From a virus, in IMG/VR virus record IMGVR_UViG_3300048592_000244, positions 1 through 64,000 of that record: a stretch of 64,000 nucleotides of DNA; one strand, written 5' to 3'. Numbering within the stretch: position 1 is the stretch's first letter; the number at the start of each line of letters is the position of its first letter. The notes below the pieces were generated by a model that had not been told where the DNA came from, did no database searches, and saw nothing but the letters and a program-made list of their open reading frames with translations. Positions 17,304 through 25,011 of the stretch are shown one piece after another. A program made the translations under genes and the position numbers.

Positions 17304-17906
17304 ATGGCCAGTACGCGGCAACCGAGTTGCAAGTTGTTGGCGATGCAGGCCGACAAGCTATTCCCTGCGGAGGAGCAACCGCTGCCGGAATGCGTGCTGT
17401 GCCACCTCGCTCGATCTGACGGAAATTTATTCTACTGCGGCATGGTCGAGCGGATGAAGGGCCGGTACATCAACCGCCCGTCGCTGACCGACCGCGAAGT
17501 GAAGCTACACCGTGGTGTGATTGTAGACGGCAACGCCATACCCGCTGGCACCGTGCTCAAGATCGTGGGCGGCAAAGCCTCTGATCGAGTCTGGTGCCGG
17601 AGACTGATGGGCAGGGCCACGCCGAAGCCATTCCTTGTAGCTAAGGACGCTCTCGACTTCGGTGAGGAGATCATCGTCGTAGACTTTGAGGGCAAGCTGG
17701 AACAGGTGTTTGTCCACGCTCTCCAGATCGGTAGTCTGCTGTTCCCGCTCAGGGGGCATGGCAATGAGATCGCCGTGGTCATGCAGATTGCCGGGGAATG
17801 GGTTGCTGGCAACGAGGCCGCCAGCTATATAGGAGGGGCGGTTACGAAGCTCCGGCTGCCTGTGTGGCTGGCGCGTGAAAAGGGCCTCTACCCCGTTCGT
17901 AGATAA
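17304..17906 (+). CDS. Hypothetical protein with CxxC (200 aa)
   Basis: AGGAAGAA precedes the ATG. Near residue 30 there is a Cys-Val-Leu-Cys pair followed by another Cys at about 45, suggesting an N-terminal metal-binding knuckle. The rest is beta-rich with many Val, Ile and Gly, like a small barrel or jelly-roll domain. It ends with Pro-Val-Arg-Arg. No assignable function. Confidence 0.6.
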   Translation: MASTRQPSCKLLAMQADKLFPAEEQPLPECVLCHLARSDGNLFYCGMVERMKGRYINRPSLTDREVKLHRGVIVDGNAIPAGTVLKIVGGKASDRVWCRRLMGRATPKPFLVAKDALDFGEEIIVVDFEGKLEQVFVHALQIGSLLFPLRGHGNEIAVVMQIAGEWVAGNEAASYIGGAVTKLRLPVWLAREKGLYPVRR

Positions 17907-17943
17907 AGCGTAACCGGAAACCAAACGCAGGGAGGAAATAACC

Positions 17944-18246
17944 GTGCCTGACATCAACATCGACGAGAACGCCAGCAAGGCGACCAAAGAGAACGGCATC
18001 CCGAACACCAACGAGGCGCTGACCAACGACGACGACCAGCACGAGGCCGCTGTGAAGCAGAGCGCCGTGAAGATGCTGGAGAACAAGTTGAAAGGCGAGA
18101 AGCCGGACTGGCCGGATGATAAGGTCAAGACCATTGCCCTCGCGGCTTTCAACCGCGCCATCAAGAAGGACGGCGGCAAGGCCAGCAACGAAGGCAACGC
18201 CGAAGAACGCCCGCCCCAGACCAAGCCGGGCATGGGCGGCGAGTAG
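17944..18246 (+). CDS. Hypothetical acidic protein (100 aa)
   Basis: GTG 17944 has a perfect AGGAGG five bases before it (AGGGAGGAAATAACC). The protein is hydrophilic with an acidic N-terminal half, a helical core containing VKTIALAAFNRAIKK and a disordered Gly/Pro/Glu tail. The core reads like the small helical hairpin found in short phage proteins of unknown role. A strong terminator follows. Confidence 0.6.
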   Translation: MPDINIDENASKATKENGIPNTNEALTNDDDQHEAAVKQSAVKMLENKLKGEKPDWPDDKVKTIALAAFNRAIKKDGGKASNEGNAEERPPQTKPGMGGE

Positions 18247-18270
18247 TAGCAAAACAACCTCTGCGTTACT

Positions 18271-18302
18271 CAGGTCGTGCCTTGTTGGGCACGACCTGTT
18301 TT
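18271..18302 (+). terminator. Rho-independent terminator
   Basis: An eleven-base-pair stem (CAGGTCGTGCC with GGCACGACCTG) with a six-base loop is followed by TTTT. It separates the acidic protein gene from the co-chaperonin gene. Confidence 0.9.
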
Positions 18303-18333
18303 CGTATTCTGCGGAAATTCAGGAGAGACCGAC

Positions 18334-18702
18334 ATGGCACAGAAGCAGTATCTGACGATGGATGTGAGGCCGACCGAATTTCCGCCTCTGCCACACAACT
18401 ACAAGAAGGTCAAGGAGCCGCTGCGTGATCTCGTCCACGTACAGCTTGACCGGGCACCGGATGTCGTGGCCACGCCGCACGGGGACATCATGCTGCGTGG
18501 CAGCTACAAGGCTGAATGCGCTGTCTGTCAGGCGCTGGTGTTGGCCATCGGCCCCAAGGCTCAGGGCGACATCGAAGTAGGTCAGACGGTGCTGATCGCA
18601 CAGCACGCTGGCAGCGACAATCAGGGCAGTGTTCGTACAGACGGCACCATGCTCATTCAACGCCAGCATGTGCTGGCCGTGGTTGAGCAGGACGATTCGT
18701 AG
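18334..18702 (+). CDS. GroES-like co-chaperonin
   Basis: A 122-residue protein starting after AGGAGAGACCGAC. It follows the GroES pattern: LRDLVHVQLDRAPDV in place of the first strand and RV motif, a short mobile-loop region with PHGDIML for GGI-L, ALVLAIGPKA for the VVAVGPG strand, DIEVGQTVLIAQHAG for VKVGD-V-F--Y-G, and LIQRQHVLAVVEQ for the final ILAVIE strand. Length is slightly above the usual 95-100. Phage co-chaperonins such as T4 gp31 replace GroES on host GroEL to fold capsid protein; that role here is inference. No GroEL is in the window. Confidence 0.75.
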   Translation: MAQKQYLTMDVRPTEFPPLPHNYKKVKEPLRDLVHVQLDRAPDVVATPHGDIMLRGSYKAECAVCQALVLAIGPKAQGDIEVGQTVLIAQHAGSDNQGSVRTDGTMLIQRQHVLAVVEQDDS

Positions 18703-18721
18703 ATAGAGCAGGAGACCAACT

Positions 18722-19060
18722 ATGCCTCAGCCAAAATACGTCTACGTCATTGATAAGATCGGTGTGAACATCGACCTCGGTGCCGTCCCGCAGGATTACT
18801 ATTTCCGAGCCCTCTCCATCGACGGTGGATTCTGGGCATTCGGTAACGGCATCAATGCAGCGGCAGGAGATTTTGCCCCGGCGTTCGTAGCCCTTGGTGC
18901 GCAGAAATTGCGTGGCACTGGCGAGCGCACCGGCGACCCCGGTGACGAGCGCATCGAAAAGGTCACGTCGGTAGCAGGTGACATTCTCGGCCTGCGCCTT
19001 CCAGCGGACTACTACCGAGACACGGTGTGTATCGAAATCTGGGCCGACAAGCCGTGGTAG
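18722..19060 (+). CDS. Hypothetical protein (112 aa)
   Basis: AGGAGACCAACT precedes the ATG. The product is beta-rich, with many Gly, Ala and Asp, and ends in Trp-Ala-Asp-Lys-Pro-Trp. It could be a small structural or decoration-type domain, but no motif supports a firm call. The GTAGATA sequence lies just upstream of its ribosome binding site, at the end of the co-chaperonin gene. Confidence 0.6.
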   Translation: MPQPKYVYVIDKIGVNIDLGAVPQDYYFRALSIDGGFWAFGNGINAAAGDFAPAFVALGAQKLRGTGERTGDPGDERIEKVTSVAGDILGLRLPADYYRDTVCIEIWADKPW

Positions 19061-19320
19061 ATGACGACTTCACACTGCCCGAGAATGATGGCCTGAACGT
19101 CAACCGCCTTGTGCGTCGTGACGTTCAGGTCGGCGTCAATCCAGATACCTTGCTCGCCACAGTGGTCAACGACTACAAGCTGGCTTACGGCCTTACCGGC
19201 GAAGATGCGCTGGAGGCCGCCGTGGTGAAGAAATTTCGCAGGGAAGGCAACGCGTCTGGCGAGTGGGTTGTCTACTACCGGATCACCGGCACGCTGGCCG
19301 TAGTGCCACCTTCAAGCTAA
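19054..19320 (+). CDS. Hypothetical protein (88 aa)
   Basis: The frame opens at GTG 19027. I place the start at GTG 19054 because it overlaps the previous stop (GTGGTAG), but neither has a clear ribosome site, so the start is uncertain. The product is a small alpha/beta domain with a C-terminal strand of Val, Tyr and Ile. Function unknown. Confidence 0.5.
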   Translation: MVDDDFTLPENDGLNVNRLVRRDVQVGVNPDTLLATVVNDYKLAYGLTGEDALEAAVVKKFRREGNASGEWVVYYRITGTLAVVPPSS

Positions 19321-19335
19321 AAAACCCTTCAAGTT

Positions 19336-19376
19336 CAGGCTCTCCATTGTCGATAATAAGGCGATGAGAGAGCCTG
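19336..19376 (+). terminator. Hairpin spanning the next start codon
   Basis: CAGGCTCTC pairs with GAGAGCCTG (nine base pairs). The ATG at 19364 lies in the loop. Only a weak T-rich sequence follows (TCTTC), so this may be a poor terminator or a structure that regulates translation of the following gene. Confidence 0.5.
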
Positions 19377-19693
19377 TCTTCATTGAGTGCAAGGGTTGCT
19401 GGAAATTGGCTGTGTTGGGCTTTTCTAATCGTGAGGGCAAGGAAGTCGTCACGGACAAGGAAGGCAACGTCAAGGCCATCGTCCAGAAGCCGCTGCCAGC
19501 CCACGATACAGAGGTGTGCTCTGTGTGTGGCGCGGAGTATGAATTTCCGCCATTGGATGAACGCCGACCAGATGAAGACGAGGAGTTCGTCTTCGTGTCG
19601 TACAGGTATGGACCGCCAAGCTGGCCGGAGAACGCTGAGGAAAATCTATGCTTACATCAGAAGAACTACAGGGAATCATCCAGTCGTTGGTAG
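19364..19693 (+). CDS. Small zinc-ribbon protein (109 aa)
   Basis: Two Cys-x-x-Cys knuckles (ECKGC near residue 9 and VCSVC near residue 52) form a likely zinc ribbon. The tail is acidic, then aromatic. The start codon lies in the loop of a nine-base-pair hairpin and there is no clear ribosome binding site before it, so translation may depend on that structure. The last 46 bases overlap the next gene. Confidence 0.6.
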   Translation: MREPVFIECKGCWKLAVLGFSNREGKEVVTDKEGNVKAIVQKPLPAHDTEVCSVCGAEYEFPPLDERRPDEDEEFVFVSYRYGPPSWPENAEENLCLHQKNYRESSSRW

Positions 19694-20082
19694 ATGACTG
19701 GAGGAAAAGTTACCCGACCCCCGCGTTTTTTCTTTATTGGCTGGACAAGCTGCACACAGAACGTGGCGGTGGAGTCGGTCTATGCGGGAAATTCATGCTC
19801 GCCGTGTTGCCGTCGCCGGAATGGGAGCAGTGGTTTGTAGCGACTGCCATGTTCATCGCTCGCAACGCATGGGGCGACCCGGCGTGCAACGAGGAGATGC
19901 AGAAGCTCCACTATGAGTTGGCTCGTGAGGAGACGACCATCGCAAACCAGTGGATGCACGAACGAGATCATCGGCTGCTGGCATTGATGAAGCAATACTG
20001 GTTCCCGAACTGGAACCCGCCAGCAGGGCAGGCTCATTATTTCCCCACGAAGGGGATTTCACCAACAGCAGGGGTTAGATAA
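19648..20082 (+). CDS. Hypothetical protein (144 aa)
   Basis: GAGGAAAATCT precedes the ATG. The protein is helical and unusually rich in Trp and Phe (about a dozen aromatic residues), ending with a Pro/Gly-rich tail. The aromatic content suggests a compact helical bundle or membrane-surface contact. Not recognised. Confidence 0.6.
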   Translation: MLTSEELQGIIQSLVDDWRKSYPTPAFFLYWLDKLHTERGGGVGLCGKFMLAVLPSPEWEQWFVATAMFIARNAWGDPACNEEMQKLHYELAREETTIANQWMHERDHRLLALMKQYWFPNWNPPAGQAHYFPTKGISPTAGVR

Positions 20083-20093
20083 AAGGGGACGAC

Positions 20094-20357
20094 ATGCAGA
20101 ACATCATCGACAGCTATGACGTAGACAAGGCTTCCGACGCCTTCATGGATCATCTGTACGCCAAGGGGGAGCCGGGCTCGTTTTTCAAGGACGCTGATGG
20201 CAAGCGGTGGAAGTACCTTGCCAAAACCACTGAGGACATCACAGGCAATGATGTCTATGTCGCATCGCACGGGGACTTCGGTATCGTGATGACACTGCAC
20301 GATCTCGGCAACGGCAAGGTCCGTGCGGAAACTGAACTCAAACGCCGCGAAGACTAA
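20094..20357 (+). CDS. Hypothetical protein (87 aa)
   Basis: AAGGGGACGAC precedes the ATG, a variant of the common start box. The small alpha/beta protein contains DVYVASHGDFGIVM and an acidic-basic alternating end. Function unknown. Confidence 0.6.
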   Translation: MQNIIDSYDVDKASDAFMDHLYAKGEPGSFFKDADGKRWKYLAKTTEDITGNDVYVASHGDFGIVMTLHDLGNGKVRAETELKRRED

Positions 20358-20374
20358 ACAGGAGAACAGAAGTT

Positions 20375-20824
20375 ATGACCGACGCACCGAAGACCGTCAT
20401 CCAGCATGACGGCGACGAACTTGCCAAGGCCGCTGCTGCTGAAAAAGAGCGGCAGGCAAAAATGGGCCACGGCGACGATGGCAACCTGATGATTCTTGAG
20501 ATGGATCAGAACAGCGGAGCCCAGACACTGATCTCGGCACCGAACCTGTCCATCCCCATCAAGAACCCGGACGACACGCAGGCTACCGACCCGGAGACAG
20601 GCGAGCCACTGTATCAGTGGCAGGCGTTGATCTTCCCGCATCGTGCGCAGGCTGAGGAGTGGGTGAAGGAGAGGGGTGAAAAAGGATTTTCCTACCTCAT
20701 CCTGCAAGCTGTCCACGCCATGCAGGGCGACCGCAGCACGGAAGAACTACTGGCGCAGGCGGAGTCCGATGCAGAAGCCATGCAGGAAGCTGTCCGCCAA
20801 GATCAGGAGGACAGACAGGCATGA
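20375..20824 (+). CDS. Hypothetical acidic protein (149 aa)
   Basis: AGGAGAACAG precedes the ATG. A charged helical N-terminus is followed by a central domain (about residues 45-110) and a very acidic C-terminal helix rich in Glu, Gln and Ala. The stop overlaps the next ATG (GCATGA), pointing to coupled translation with the DUF6378-like gene. Confidence 0.6.
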   Translation: MTDAPKTVIQHDGDELAKAAAAEKERQAKMGHGDDGNLMILEMDQNSGAQTLISAPNLSIPIKNPDDTQATDPETGEPLYQWQALIFPHRAQAEEWVKERGEKGFSYLILQAVHAMQGDRSTEELLAQAESDAEAMQEAVRQDQEDRQA

Positions 20825-21204
20825 TTTACGCGCCGAGCGAGGGGCAGACGCCAGAAGAATTTCTGGCAGAGCTTGCCAAGCATCCTGATTTCGAGGGGAA
20901 ATTCACCACTCACCCTCTGCTCATAGAAGCAGCGGCCACGGTGAGTGGTGCCCGCGAGAAGGAGTACGGCGACAAGTTCGACAACTTCCAAGACATCAGT
21001 GAATTTTGGACGACCTATCTACGGCTCAAGCTCAGGCCGGGGGCGAAGATCGACAGACTCGACGTCGCTTTGATGCAGGACTTGACCAAGACAGCCCGGA
21101 TGATGAAGACACCTGCTCACCCGGATTCCCGCAAGGACAAGGTGGGGTACGTCATCTGTTTTGATGACATCATCAAACGCATGATTGAGGAAAACCTGTT
21201 ATGA
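20821..21204 (+). CDS. DUF6378-like protein
   Basis: This 127-residue protein has the hallmark of the small phage DUF6378 family: AREKEYGDKFDNF (residues 44-56), an aromatic helix with FWTTYL, a conserved Asp in KIDRLDVALMQDL, and the ending HPDSRKDKVGYVI. The pattern of paired helices with conserved acidic residues recalls all-alpha NTP pyrophosphatases, but enzymatic function is not established for the family. It overlaps both neighbours by four bases. Confidence 0.75.
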   Translation: MIYAPSEGQTPEEFLAELAKHPDFEGKFTTHPLLIEAAATVSGAREKEYGDKFDNFQDISEFWTTYLRLKLRPGAKIDRLDVALMQDLTKTARMMKTPAHPDSRKDKVGYVICFDDIIKRMIEENLL

Positions 21205-21359
21205 CCGACGAATCCAAGGAAGCCAGAACCCTGAGCAGGAAATTCACTAACGCTGCCATCAGCCTGATGCTGCTGTGGGTCGGCACCTTCTTCTGTGGCG
21301 TGGCCGTCATCGTCCTCATCCGGGCATGGATGTGGATATGGCAGAACACGGAGCTTTAG
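21201..21359 (+). CDS. Small membrane protein (52 aa)
   Basis: A short gene with ATGA overlap to the previous stop and a TAG-ATGG junction with the next gene. The peptide has a charged N-terminus of about 15 residues, one hydrophobic segment of about 25 residues rich in Leu, Val, Ile and Trp, and a short tail. Single-pass membrane peptide; an accessory lysis or inhibitor role is possible but unsupported. Confidence 0.6.
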   Translation: MTDESKEARTLSRKFTNAAISLMLLWVGTFFCGVAVIVLIRAWMWIWQNTEL

Positions 21360-21716
21360 ATGGCCGAGGAAAAAGGCCCGATGCCACAGGAGAACGAGTA
21401 CGCTACGTTGGAGTGCCTGATTCGCAGCGCCGTCAGCCGTAGCCACGATTCAGTGGACTATGTAATGGTGGCGCTGGCTTCGTTCAGGGGAGCAGAAAAG
21501 TACAGCTTCGAGCAGGCCCTGAAATGCGCTGAAACCCTGTACCTTGAGTCCTACACGGCATGGACTGCCGAGAAGAACGACAAAGCTACCTACAGGGAAC
21601 TCCACGAGAAGGCCAAGGCTATCAGGGATAAGCTGCTGGAGGTGAAAAAGCTGCTAGACGAGCTTGAATGTGAGGGGGATAGGCTCCTACAATTCGTTCA
21701 CGCCCTTCGGACGTAG
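21360..21716 (+). CDS. Hypothetical helical protein (118 aa)
   Basis: Starts one base after the previous TAG. The product is mostly helical, with heptad-like Leu spacing at residues 70-110 (charged coiled coil) and two cysteines in the first half. GTAGATA overlaps its stop codon. Function unknown. Confidence 0.6.
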   Translation: MAEEKGPMPQENEYATLECLIRSAVSRSHDSVDYVMVALASFRGAEKYSFEQALKCAETLYLESYTAWTAEKNDKATYRELHEKAKAIRDKLLEVKKLLDELECEGDRLLQFVHALRT

Positions 21717-21755
21717 ATAAACCAGAACAGGATTTTTTTCTAAGGAGAACACACG

Positions 21756-22439
21756 ATGTCGCTACCCGCAATCGCCGCGCTCATGCGTGCATCCTCGTAC
21801 CCGAACGTAGCCAACGCGGGTGCGCGGTTTTTCGAGGGCCTCACCGCCCTGTTGGCATCCGGCGCGAATGACGCGCTGGACACTGAACTCAAAGCCGTGC
21901 TGGACGAATCCGGGGCGCAGGTGTTCCCCAACGGGACAGCCACCACAGAAGCCGCCGCGCAGGAAATCTTCGAGGAGCGTCCGCAGTTCCTTGAGGAGTT
22001 CGGCACCATCGTCACTCGCTACCTGAGCGACGGCGCTGCTGGCGGCTCAGGCACCAGCGAACTTCGCGTTCGCCTGACGGCCAAAGACCTGCGTGACGCC
22101 GGTGCCACCACGTCGCTCACCGTGGCTCTCGGCAACCAGCTTGCCAAGGCCCGTGCGACTCGCGCCTACGTCCTCAACCTCGGCATCGCACTCACCGGGT
22201 TGGTGTCGCTGGTAGCGAAGGTCGGCCACATCGGCAACGACGACAGCCTGCTGGTGGACGCCACGGTGTTCGCGGCCAACGCCGCCAACGAGACCGCGCC
22301 GGTCACGCCGGTCACGAGTTACATAGCGGACACCATTCTGGAAGCCATCTTCACAGCCGGTGCGAACTTCGACCTGCTGGATGCTGGCATCCTCGACGAC
22401 ACCGAAGTGCTGGAAATTGTCGTCGAAATGACGAACTAA
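21756..22439 (+). CDS. Module-A paralogue 1 (227 aa)
   Basis: First of three consecutive genes that share an N-terminal module of about 80 residues: a Tyr-Pro start (SSYPNVANAG), a conserved LDTELKAVLD segment, a PNGT phrase and an FEERPQ phrase. Here the module is followed by a 140-residue Ala/Val/Thr-rich domain with beta-like repeats. AAGGAG precedes the ATG. The pattern suggests gene duplication with different C-terminal domains. The role is unknown; a virion decoration or small structural protein is one possibility. Confidence 0.6.
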   Translation: MSLPAIAALMRASSYPNVANAGARFFEGLTALLASGANDALDTELKAVLDESGAQVFPNGTATTEAAAQEIFEERPQFLEEFGTIVTRYLSDGAAGGSGTSELRVRLTAKDLRDAGATTSLTVALGNQLAKARATRAYVLNLGIALTGLVSLVAKVGHIGNDDSLLVDATVFAANAANETAPVTPVTSYIADTILEAIFTAGANFDLLDAGILDDTEVLEIVVEMTN

Positions 22440-22466
22440 GTCTTTCGACTGAGAGTGAGTGAAAAT

Positions 22467-22490
22467 GGGGCGGCGAATTTCCGCCGCCCC
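22467..22490 (+). terminator. GC-rich terminator hairpin
   Basis: GGGGCGGCG pairs with CGCCGCCCC (nine base pairs); the loop holds the AATTTC core of the dispersed heptamer. No T tract follows (ACTTCG), so termination efficiency is uncertain. Confidence 0.55.
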
Positions 22491-22512
22491 ACTTCGATAA
22501 GGGAGAGCATCA

Positions 22513-23142
22513 ATGTCATTCGCCCAGAGCCCATACCCGGAAGTTGTCAATCTTGGCCTGCGGATTGAGCGCATCCGCACTCAGCTTCTGTTGGCCGGTT
22601 GGGACATGACGACGTTGGACACATCCCTCAAGGCTCTGCGCGACGACAATGGTGGCGTGCCTCTGCCGAACGGGGCAACTGAGACGGCCTCTGTGATGAG
22701 GGCCGTATTCGAGCTTCGCCCGCAGATCATGCGACAGGCGCACAGCCTGTATGAGCGCGAATACAAGAAGCTGGCACCGACTCAGCCAGCCGCTCCACCA
22801 CAGACGGCGACGTTCGAGTTCACGGCGGACTTGTTTTTCTTCGACCACGGCTTCCAGAATGGTGCCCAGAATATCCCGGTGCGTGTATTGACCGACGACT
22901 TGCAACCGCTGGCCGTGGAAACCGAGATAGACGCAATAGATGTTGGTACAGGCACATGCCCGACACCGGGGGGTTACACGTTCGCCTCGCCGCAGACTTT
23001 GATATTTCCAGCCGGTGTAGCACACAACAGTACGCAAAACGCAGTCATCGAAATTGTGGCATTCGGTAGTACAGGTACAGTTGATCTGCAACTTGACAAT
23101 GGGGACACGACCACGGTGGACATCCAAGCCGGGGCGAACTAA
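22513..23142 (+). CDS. Module-A paralogue 2 (209 aa)
   Basis: The N-terminal module matches the neighbours: SPYPEVVNLG, IRTQLL, LDTSLKALRDDNG, LPNGAT and FELRPQ. A Pro/Gln linker at about residues 92-102 leads to a beta-rich C-terminal domain of about 105 residues with many Thr, Val and Asp, like an immunoglobulin-type sandwich. AAGGGAGAGC precedes the ATG. It probably arose by duplication of the short version (23179) with addition of the C-terminal domain. Confidence 0.6.
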   Translation: MSFAQSPYPEVVNLGLRIERIRTQLLLAGWDMTTLDTSLKALRDDNGGVPLPNGATETASVMRAVFELRPQIMRQAHSLYEREYKKLAPTQPAAPPQTATFEFTADLFFFDHGFQNGAQNIPVRVLTDDLQPLAVETEIDAIDVGTGTCPTPGGYTFASPQTLIFPAGVAHNSTQNAVIEIVAFGSTGTVDLQLDNGDTTTVDIQAGAN

Positions 23143-23178
23143 ACAGGAAATTAGCGCAATCACGCGCAGGAGGAAAAT

Positions 23179-23457
23179 ATGGCGATCATCGACAGTCCTT
23201 ACCCGCGTGTGGCAGACGTCGGCCCACGCATCCTTGAGATCAGAACGCAGTTGAACATCGGGCCGTGGAATACCGGGCCGCTGGACACTGCGCTCAAGGC
23301 CCTGACCGACGACAACGGAAATCAAGTTCTGCCGGACGGTCACACGACCAGCGAGGATGCTTTCCAGCAGGCATTCGAGACTCGCCCGCAGGTGATGGAA
23401 GATTGCCTTCGCCTGTACGAGAACGAGTTCAAGCAGTTCGCAGTCACCGTTCCGTAA
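23179..23457 (+). CDS. Module-A paralogue 3, module only (92 aa)
   Basis: The shortest of the three paralogues, consisting of the shared module alone: SPYPRVADVG, IRTQLN, LDTALKALTDDNG, LPDGHT and FETRPQ. AGGAGG precedes the ATG at good spacing. The module therefore folds independently. A very strong terminator follows, closing this unit. Confidence 0.6.
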   Translation: MAIIDSPYPRVADVGPRILEIRTQLNIGPWNTGPLDTALKALTDDNGNQVLPDGHTTSEDAFQQAFETRPQVMEDCLRLYENEFKQFAVTVP

Positions 23458-23477
23458 ACAGCCCTCAAGTTGTAGAT

Positions 23478-23514
23478 ACAGCCTGCCGATGTACTGGCAG
23501 GCTGTTTTTTTTTT
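23478..23514 (+). terminator. Strong rho-independent terminator
   Basis: ACAGCCTGCC pairs with GGCAGGCTGT (ten base pairs) and is followed by ten T. It is one of the strongest terminators in the window. Confidence 0.95.
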
Positions 23515-23526
23515 CAGGAGACCGAC

Positions 23527-24168
23527 ATGAGAAGTATGGAGTCAATGCTGTTGGAATTTCACCGCTCTTTTGGTGCGACGACCAACGTAGTGCCCACGGT
23601 GCCGAGTAAGAAGGACCGTGGCATGAGGCACTCTATTGTGACCGAGGAATTGCTGGAGACAGAGGAGGCATTGACCGAGGAGAAATTCGATGAATTCGTA
23701 GACGGTCTGATCGACTCCCTCTACGTCCTTGTCGGCACCAACGTCACCTACGGGCTGGAGACAGTCGAGCCCATCTACCGGCTGCCGTCACGAGCGCCGT
23801 CCTTCCCCGATAAGTCAGGCAAGCACCTGATCGCCGGTATGCTCGACGGCATGAGGCGTGTGGCTGGCATCAGCCTTGGTCACGAAGAAGGCACAATGAA
23901 GCCTGAGTGGTTGCCCTCAGTGCAGTTGTGCATGAACAAGCTGATCTCTGACTGCCTGAGCATTCTCTACCTGTGCGGCGTGGACACGATGCACGTCTTT
24001 GCTGAGGTGCATCTGGCCAACATGCGGAAATTGGGACCAGACGGATTGCCTATCAAACGTGACGACGGTAAGGTGATGAAGCCCGAGGGTTGGCAGCCGC
24101 CCGACATCCAGCGTGTGCTGGACGAGCAGACCCGCAGGTTCGACTACCCGCTGCCCGGTGTAGGCTAG
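23527..24168 (+). CDS. MazG-like NTP pyrophosphohydrolase
   Basis: This 213-residue enzyme belongs to the all-alpha NTP pyrophosphatases (MazG/HisE/dUTPase-2 superfamily) in a form like Deinococcus DR2231. Metal ligands are visible: Glu40, Glu41 and Glu44 in TEELLETEEA and Asp59/Asp63 in VDGLIDSLY. The C-terminal half carries the characteristic VHLANMRKLGPDG and GKVMKPEGWQPPD phrases of phosphoribosyl-ATP-pyrophosphohydrolase-like proteins. It would hydrolyse NTPs or dNTPs to monophosphates, fitting with ThyX in nucleotide pool control. AGGAGACCGAC precedes the ATG. Confidence 0.85.
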   Translation: MRSMESMLLEFHRSFGATTNVVPTVPSKKDRGMRHSIVTEELLETEEALTEEKFDEFVDGLIDSLYVLVGTNVTYGLETVEPIYRLPSRAPSFPDKSGKHLIAGMLDGMRRVAGISLGHEEGTMKPEWLPSVQLCMNKLISDCLSILYLCGVDTMHVFAEVHLANMRKLGPDGLPIKRDDGKVMKPEGWQPPDIQRVLDEQTRRFDYPLPGVG

Positions 24169-24180
24169 GGAGAGACCGAC

Positions 24181-24648
24181 ATGCAGAGCAAGTTCGACAT
24201 CATCGCCGATCTGGGGAATTTCCGTTTCAGTGTCCAGTGCTTGAAGTGCGGACACGACTTCACCCACAGGTCGGGGCAGGAAAATTCCTTCACCATCAGC
24301 GAGGGCAAGACGACGCCTGTCTGCCCGATCTGTGGTGCCAAGGACGACGGCGCTGCTGACGACAAGCAGGAGGTGTTGTCGAACACAGAAGCTCTGGCAG
24401 CATTCGGCATCACGCTGGTGGAAAACATCGAGCCCAACCAAGAGCCGTGGAAGGTCTACGACAGCAAGATGCGTGAGTCGATGTCACGCAGGCAGGACGA
24501 GTGCATCGCTGAGGGCAAGCGATGGATCGAGCAGGACATCAGCAGCAATGACTACGACGGCACTCTGAACGAAAAGCAGATCGCCGCCATCAAGTACCTT
24601 TTCCCGGTGAAGGGTCCAGAGCTTCTGGCCTTCTGCCGGGCTAAATAG
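24181..24648 (+). CDS. Zinc-ribbon protein (155 aa)
   Basis: Residues 20-55 form a zinc ribbon with two knuckles, CLKC and CPIC. The remainder is helical and acidic. GGGAGAGACCGAC precedes the ATG. Such ribbons bind nucleic acid or protein; the partner is unknown. It sits between the NTP pyrophosphohydrolase and another small gene with the same type of start box. Confidence 0.65.
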   Translation: MQSKFDIIADLGNFRFSVQCLKCGHDFTHRSGQENSFTISEGKTTPVCPICGAKDDGAADDKQEVLSNTEALAAFGITLVENIEPNQEPWKVYDSKMRESMSRRQDECIAEGKRWIEQDISSNDYDGTLNEKQIAAIKYLFPVKGPELLAFCRAK

Positions 24649-24660
24649 CAGGAGACTGAC

Positions 24661-25011
24661 ATGCCGAAATCCCGTGGGGCCATGATCGCCAAGCTGGACG
24701 ATGTAGAGTGTCTCTACAAGATCGTCATGGCCAGCAAGGTTACGTTCGCCTTCAAGCACGGCACGCTGGTGATCTACCGGGTAGACCCGAACGATCTGGA
24801 GTTCATCATCCGGTACAGGCTGGGTGAAAATAACTTCGAGACCGGGATCACCAACATCAAGATGCTGGAGGGCGATCTGATCGAGTGCAATAACAAGGTG
24901 TATCAGGTCAACAAGATCGTTCGCTGCACGAAGGAAAAGCTGGTGTTCGCAGAGGCCACGTTGTTCTCCGACCGGCTTGAACCGCCGCCATTCAGGGTAG
25001 TAGCTGCATGA
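24661..25011 (+). CDS. Hypothetical protein (116 aa)
   Basis: AGGAGACTGAC precedes the ATG. The product is beta-rich with alternating hydrophobic and charged residues throughout (for example TLVIYRVD), which suggests a small beta barrel. The end overlaps the next start in ATGA. Not recognised. Confidence 0.6.
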   Translation: MPKSRGAMIAKLDDVECLYKIVMASKVTFAFKHGTLVIYRVDPNDLEFIIRYRLGENNFETGITNIKMLEGDLIECNNKVYQVNKIVRCTKEKLVFAEATLFSDRLEPPPFRVVAA

